A DNA stretch of 32,014 nt, from positions 1-32,014 of the IMG/VR virus record IMGVR_UViG_3300011440_000020. One strand, written 5' to 3'. Both the position numbers and the translations under genes were made by a program. Of this stretch, positions 28,120 through 32,014 are shown piece by piece (within the stretch, counting starts at the first letter, position 1; every line of letters begins with the position of its first letter). The notes beneath the pieces are model-generated. The model was not told the origin of the DNA. It ran no database searches and worked only from the letters and a program-made list of their open reading frames with translations. This stretch comes from a virus.

Positions 28120-28440
28120 GTGCCGATCTCACCGACGCAGCTCACCCTTCGGCACCTCCGCGCCGAAGGGTGGCCGCTCGTCGAAGTCGTCGAACACTGG
28201 AACCCCCACGCCCGCATCCGCCAAGACCTCTTCGGCTTCATAGACGTCATCGCCGTACGCCCCAACCACACACTCGCCATACAAGCAACCACCGCCCCCA
28301 ACGTCGCCTCAAGGATCACCAAGATCGCCGACCACCCCAACATCGGCCCCGTACGCGAAGCCGGCTGGCAGATCGAAGTCTGGGGCTGGAAAAAGGTGAA
28401 GGGCCGCTGGACGCTGCACCGACGAATCGACATCTCATGA
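28120..28440 (+). CDS. Small PD-(D/E)XK-type nuclease, resolvase-like
   Basis: This 106-residue protein starts at GTG. RIRQDLFGFIDVIAVRPN followed by LAIQATTAPNVASRITKI is the pattern of a widespread small phage nuclease group: an Asp in the first strand and Q-x-T in place of the usual E-x-K, then VREAGWQIEVWGWKK near the end. Members are thought to cut branched or replicating DNA. It overlaps the following methyltransferase by ATGA, so nuclease and methylase are made together. Confidence 0.7.
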   Translation: MPISPTQLTLRHLRAEGWPLVEVVEHWNPHARIRQDLFGFIDVIAVRPNHTLAIQATTAPNVASRITKIADHPNIGPVREAGWQIEVWGWKKVKGRWTLHRRIDIS

Positions 28441-29837
28441 GCCTCGAGTACCGGATAGGCGACGTCTTCGACCGGCTCGCCGAAATCCCCGACGGCACCA
28501 TCGACCTGATCGTCACCTCGCCGCCGTTCCTGGCGTTGCGGTCCTACCTCCCCGCCGACCACCCCGACAAAGGCAAAGAGATCGGTTCGGAGGCGACCCC
28601 GGCGGCGTTCATCGACACCCTCCTCGAGCTCACCGCCGAGCTCGGCCGGGTGCTCGCCCCGCACGGCTCCCTCTGTGTCGAACTCGGCGACACCTACAGC
28701 GGGAGCGGGGGAGCCGGCGGCGACTACAACCCCGACGGGCTACGAGACGGCCAGGCGAAGTTCGACGGGTCTGCGTCACGGCACAAGGCGAACACCACCC
28801 GCTACACCTACGGCGAGAAGGACGGCAGCCGTATCGACGCTGGGCCCAGCAGCTCGCAGATCCGCAACGGCGGCGGCTCCGGTTGGCCGCTCGCCAAGAG
28901 CCTCACCGGCATCCCGACGCTGTACCCCTGGTCGCTCGCCTACGGCCGCAACCTCCTACGACGACCCCTTCTAACTCAACACCAGGCAATGACATACGCA
29001 GGAGTGATGGGCGAAACGGTCGGCTGGCGACGGGCACGCAACTTCATCAACACATTCGCCCCGGACCGCCACGACTTCCCGCCGTGGCGGATCCGCAACA
29101 TCATCGTCTGGGCACGCCCCAACCCGCCCGTCGGGGCGCTCGGTGACAAGTTCCGGCCCGCCACCTCATACATCACCGTCGCCTGCAAAGGCCCCCGCAG
29201 GTTCTTCGACCTCGACGCCGTACGCACCGACAACCCGCGCGTCAACGAAGACCCAGGCGGCTACCGCATGGTGTCGGGCGAACCAACCCACAACGCCGGA
29301 CCGCGATCACAGAACCCGGCTGGTGCGCCGCCGCTCGACTGGCACACCGACCTCGAAGACGGCGACTGGCTCTGGAAACTCCCCACCCAACCCTACAAAG
29401 GCTCCCACTACGCCACCTTCCCCCTCGAACTCCCCACCCGCCTCATCACCGCAATGTGCCCGTTGAAGGTTTGCACCGTGTGCGGGAAACCGAGTGAGCG
29501 GATCACGGATGCGGAGTATCACTCTCAACGCAATGGAGGCATGAAGGACGGCGAGATCATCCCGCCGGGCGGATGGCGATCGGGACGAGGCGGCACCGAC
29601 AGCGGCTTAAGCACCGGAAAGCTGATGGCGACTAAAGCTATTAAAACTCTCGGCTGGTCGGATTGCGGACACAACTCCTGGCGCACCGGCGTCGTCCTCG
29701 ACCCTTTCGCCGGCTCCGGCACCACCCTCCAAGCCGCCCAGAACGTCGGACGCCACGCCATCGGCATCGACCTCGACCCCCGCAACGCTGATTTGGCGCG
29801 GGACAGGGTCGGCATGTTCCTCGAGGTCAACCCGTGA
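28437..29837 (+). CDS. N6-adenine/N4-cytosine DNA methyltransferase, beta class order
   Basis: This 466-residue enzyme has the catalytic TSPPF at 27-31 and SAM-binding DPFAGSGTT near 422-430, i.e. catalytic motif first, as in beta-class enzymes. SPPF allows either N4-C or N6-A methylation. A Cys cluster near CPLKVCTVCGKPSERI and SDCGHNSW looks like a zinc ribbon common in phage methylases. Bases about 29505-29660, within this cluster, use codons rare elsewhere (TTA, ATT, ACT), suggesting local exchange. It probably blocks host restriction. Confidence 0.88.
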   Translation: MSLEYRIGDVFDRLAEIPDGTIDLIVTSPPFLALRSYLPADHPDKGKEIGSEATPAAFIDTLLELTAELGRVLAPHGSLCVELGDTYSGSGGAGGDYNPDGLRDGQAKFDGSASRHKANTTRYTYGEKDGSRIDAGPSSSQIRNGGGSGWPLAKSLTGIPTLYPWSLAYGRNLLRRPLLTQHQAMTYAGVMGETVGWRRARNFINTFAPDRHDFPPWRIRNIIVWARPNPPVGALGDKFRPATSYITVACKGPRRFFDLDAVRTDNPRVNEDPGGYRMVSGEPTHNAGPRSQNPAGAPPLDWHTDLEDGDWLWKLPTQPYKGSHYATFPLELPTRLITAMCPLKVCTVCGKPSERITDAEYHSQRNGGMKDGEIIPPGGWRSGRGGTDSGLSTGKLMATKAIKTLGWSDCGHNSWRTGVVLDPFAGSGTTLQAAQNVGRHAIGIDLDPRNADLARDRVGMFLEVNP

Positions 29838-31270
29838 TGGACGTCGAACGCGAACCCGCCCTCGGCTTCGGCCACCAAATCGGACCCCTAGAACCCCGCT
29901 ACGGCCCCGACTGGGCGCCACTCCAATGCGACGTCTGCAAAGCCACCTGGATCGGACCCATCGGCGAATGGTGCTCCTTCTGCACCACCTGGAACGAACG
30001 CGCCGAACGCAACCAAATCCCCAAACCCAAGGCCAAGGCCGACTTCACCTACGAACAACTGTTAGCCGTGTTCGAAGCAGCCGGCCCCAACGGCCACAAA
30101 CCCGGAGACATGGCAGGCGACAACGAGCTCCGCGCCCTCCTCATCAACTGGCCCCTCTTCTGGGCCAAAGACCATTCGGAAGCCGAATGGCTCGCCGAAC
30201 CCCTCATCCCATCAGGCCGCAGCGTCGCCCTGTTCGCCCCCGGCGGCACAGGCAAATCACTCCTCGCGCTCTGGTTGGCAGCCGGCATCGCCACCGGCAC
30301 ACCCATCTTCGGCACCACCCAACCCCCCAGACGGGTCCTGTACCTCGACTACGAAATGACCGAAGACGACCTCGCCGAACGCCTAGAAACGATGGGATAC
30401 GCCGATGTGGACCTACAAAACCTGCACTACGCCCTCCTGCCTTCGCTCCCTGGTCTTGACCAACGGGAGGGTGGTGAAGCTATATGTCGACTGGCTGAAC
30501 TGTGCGACGCCGAGCTGGTCATCATCGACACCTTCGGCCGCGCCGTACACGGCGACGAAAACGACGCCGACACCGTCCGCGCCTGGTACCGCTTCACCGG
30601 CATCCACCTCAAAAACGCCGGCCGCGCCTTCGTCCGCGTCGACCACGCCGGCAAAGACCTAGCGAAAGGGCAGCGCGGCACCAGCGCCAAAAACGACGAC
30701 GTCGACATCGTCTGGCAAATGACCGTCAAAGACGACTCGAGCTTCACGTTGACCGCGAGGAAGCGGCGCATGAGCTGGGTCCCTGAAACCGTCAACCTCC
30801 ACCTCGACGACAACGACCTCCTCCACTTCGCCCGACTCGACATCCCACCCCCACCACCCGGCACCAACGACACCGCAACCCTCCTCGACCAGTACGGCGC
30901 CGACCCGGACATCACCGTCAGCCAAGCCGTCCAACTCCTACGCGACCACGGCACCGCCACCCGGAAACAGGTCGTCGCCGCAGCCGTCAAACACCGCCGC
31001 CAAGCTGTGGAAAACCTGCTCGGAACCTGTGGACAACCAGCGGGAACCGCTGCCGGAACCGACCTCCCCCCAAAGTGGTCAGGAACCGACATCGGAACCG
31101 CCTACGACCCCAAACCAAACACCCTGCTAGACGACCTGGGAACCGAAACCGGAACCGACGGGAACCGTTCATCCGGGCAAGGGGGTTCGGGTGGGTGGTT
31201 ACCCGTAGGGGAACCACCCGAACCCCGCCCCAACCCCATCGACCCACTCGCAGACCTCGAGGAGTTCTAA
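29837..31270 (+). CDS. RepA/RecA-like replicative helicase or primase-helicase loader
   Basis: This 477-residue ATPase has an N-terminal zinc ribbon (C31, C34, C46, C49), Walker A APGGTGKS (134-141), LYLDYEM (168-174), Walker B LVIIDTF (227-233), VDHAGKD and RGTSAKNDDVD (280-290), which together are typical of AAA_25/RepA-type hexameric helicases of phages and plasmids. After residue 335 the chain becomes Pro-rich and then Gly/Thr-rich; the DNA of that tail holds DnaA-box-like sites and GGAACC repeats. ATG 29837 was preferred to GTG 29834. It drives phage replication. Confidence 0.85.
   Translation: MDVEREPALGFGHQIGPLEPRYGPDWAPLQCDVCKATWIGPIGEWCSFCTTWNERAERNQIPKPKAKADFTYEQLLAVFEAAGPNGHKPGDMAGDNELRALLINWPLFWAKDHSEAEWLAEPLIPSGRSVALFAPGGTGKSLLALWLAAGIATGTPIFGTTQPPRRVLYLDYEMTEDDLAERLETMGYADVDLQNLHYALLPSLPGLDQREGGEAICRLAELCDAELVIIDTFGRAVHGDENDADTVRAWYRFTGIHLKNAGRAFVRVDHAGKDLAKGQRGTSAKNDDVDIVWQMTVKDDSSFTLTARKRRMSWVPETVNLHLDDNDLLHFARLDIPPPPPGTNDTATLLDQYGADPDITVSQAVQLLRDHGTATRKQVVAAAVKHRRQAVENLLGTCGQPAGTAAGTDLPPKWSGTDIGTAYDPKPNTLLDDLGTETGTDGNRSSGQGGSGGWLPVGEPPEPRPNPIDPLADLEEF
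31006..31215 (+). other. Candidate origin of replication
   Basis: TGTGGAAAA (31006-31014) and TGTGGACAA (31028-31036) lie 22 bp apart on the same strand; the second is exactly the reverse complement of the actinobacterial DnaA box TTGTCCACA. GGAACC then occurs at 31022, 31043, 31055, 31082, 31094, 31139, 31151, 31161 and 31210. Three pairs have 12-bp spacing. The copies at 31161 and 31210 are in other reading frames than the rest, so the repetition is not explained by protein sequence alone. Lambda-like phages place iterons inside the replication gene in a similar way. Confidence 0.65.
31182..31226. repeat. 13-bp perfect inverted repeat at the end of the helicase gene
   Basis: Bases 31182-31194 are the exact reverse complement of 31214-31226 with 19 bases between. 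A shorter alternative stem (31193-31200 with 31212-31219) is also possible. It borders the candidate origin and could act as a cruciform, a helicase loading site or a transcription stop. Confidence 0.75.
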
Positions 31271-31426
31271 ATGACCCTCCCGCAGTACTGGTGGTGCCCC
31301 CGCTGCAACGCCAGCTACACCTCCCCACTCCCCCTCGAACACCCACCCACCCACTTCTGCCGACCACCCACCGGCCGCTCCGGGCTACGCAACTTCGAAC
31401 TCACACCCACAGAGCCAGCACGATGA
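31271..31426 (+). CDS. Small zinc-ribbon protein (51 aa)
   Basis: This 51-residue protein starts at ATG immediately after the helicase stop. WWCPRC (C9, C12) and a later HPPTHFC (H24, H28, C30) provide zinc ligands. It ends in an ATGA overlap with the next gene. Short Cys-pair proteins of this form are common next to replication genes in actinophages. Function unknown. Confidence 0.6.
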   Translation: MTLPQYWWCPRCNASYTSPLPLEHPPTHFCRPPTGRSGLRNFELTPTEPAR

Positions 31427-31947
31427 ACGGCCCCGGGAAACGCATCCTCACCACAGCCGTCGCCGTACAACACCTCGCCCTCGCCGCACGCCACCGCCTC
31501 GACACAACCATCCCCCGATTGTCTTCCGAACTCGACGCATACGACGGCTACCCCCCAACCGCCTCCGGATCCGACACAGGCGGCCACTCCCCGTACATCC
31601 CCCACGGCCCCAACGCCTCCACCAGCTCCACCGAACGCGCAGCCATCGCACCCGACGAACGCAACAACACAGACACCTGGGCCATCGGAGCACGCGCCGC
31701 ACTCACAGAACTACAGGACTACCTCGACGCCGCAGTACACGCCCTCGAAACCGTCATCCGAGAATGCGACCGCCGCCACCCACCCATGAGCGTCATCGAC
31801 ATCTCACGCCTCCGCTGCGCCACCATCCCCAAAGGCACCTGCACTCAATGGGCCGACCCCCAACGTTCGGACGGATACTGCATCGACCACGGCCGAACCA
31901 TCGACTCCAACGCACGACGCAAACGGCGGACAATCGGAGCAGCGTGA
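31423..31947 (+). CDS. Conserved-type actinophage protein with C-terminal Cys cluster (174 aa)
   Basis: This 174-residue protein has a helical N-terminal half (TTAVAVQHLALAARHRLD), a disordered middle (PPTASGSDTGGHSPY), a helix with ALTELQDYLDAAVHALE, and a C-terminal cluster (LRCATIPKGTC, DGYCIDHGR) likely to bind zinc. The sequence resembles actinophage early proteins of unknown role. ATG 31423 gives ATGA coupling to the zinc-ribbon gene. Its 3' end runs into the terminal repeat and is therefore also present at 1-56. Confidence 0.65.
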   Translation: MNGPGKRILTTAVAVQHLALAARHRLDTTIPRLSSELDAYDGYPPTASGSDTGGHSPYIPHGPNASTSSTERAAIAPDERNNTDTWAIGARAALTELQDYLDAAVHALETVIRECDRRHPPMSVIDISRLRCATIPKGTCTQWADPQRSDGYCIDHGRTIDSNARRKRRTIGAA

Positions 31948-32014
31948 TGCGGGTATCACACACAGATCACCCCAACAGGTGTATAAGCTTGCCGCACCAG
32001 CCGTGTCCCCAACA
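31892..32014. repeat. Terminal direct repeat, right copy
   Basis: This is the exact duplicate of bases 1-123. Joining the ends here makes the 31423 gene, the tiny ORF at 56 and the HNH gene continuous. Confidence 0.95.

Overview
The window is a complete or near-complete genome of a small temperate tailed phage. Its first 123 bases are repeated exactly as its last 123 bases (1-123 = 31892-32014), so the sequence closes into a circle of 31,891 bp. High GC, frequent GTG starts, TANNNT-like -10 boxes, probable leaderless promoters, an LPXTG surface protein and an actinobacterial-type DnaA box all point to an actinobacterial host. The genus cannot be read from the sequence.

Layout. 136-5371: HNH endonuclease, probable small terminase, large terminase, portal, prohead protease and HK97-fold major capsid protein, with a double stem-loop just before the capsid gene. 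5375-8709: connector genes interleaved with three modification enzymes: an Asp/Asn beta-hydroxylase-like dioxygenase, a SAM methyltransferase and a glycosyltransferase. 8753-13858: major tail protein, tape measure and minor tail proteins. 13914-14285: a lipoprotein on the opposite strand with its own promoter. 14409-17621: DUF1906-type endolysin with a likely internal translation start, then a run of very small membrane proteins including holin candidates, a zinc-finger protein and a ribbon-helix-helix protein. 17640-20594: tail-fibre region, including a 717-residue protein with nine 22-residue His-rich repeats.

20708-22909 is the lysogeny region: tyrosine integrase, a putative attP that copies the 5' half of a tRNA-Arg(TCT), and a repressor and Cro-like gene transcribed divergently over three matching operators. 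22910-31947 is the early region: excisionase-like protein, small unknown proteins, an LPXTG surface protein, a C5 DNA methyltransferase, a PD-(D/E)XK exonuclease, a partner protein, a second small nuclease, an N6/N4 DNA methyltransferase and a RepA/RecA-like helicase. The 3' end of the helicase gene carries two DnaA-box-like sites and nine GGAACC repeats and is a good origin candidate.

Almost all genes lie on the + strand and many join by TGATG, ATGA or GTGA overlaps, suggesting one long transcript set from the cro promoter around the circle. The most unusual points are (i) the hydroxylase, methyltransferase and glycosyltransferase set inside the head-tail module, which could decorate the virion; (ii) three places where two long frames both look like protein (LPXTG stalk over a His-rich ORF, exonuclease linker over a His-rich ORF with a perfect ribosome binding site, and the C-terminal half of the C5 methyltransferase); (iii) two candidate surface proteins for the lysogen (lipoprotein and LPXTG protein); and (iv) three lysogeny-related promoters whose predicted start sites fall on the start codon.
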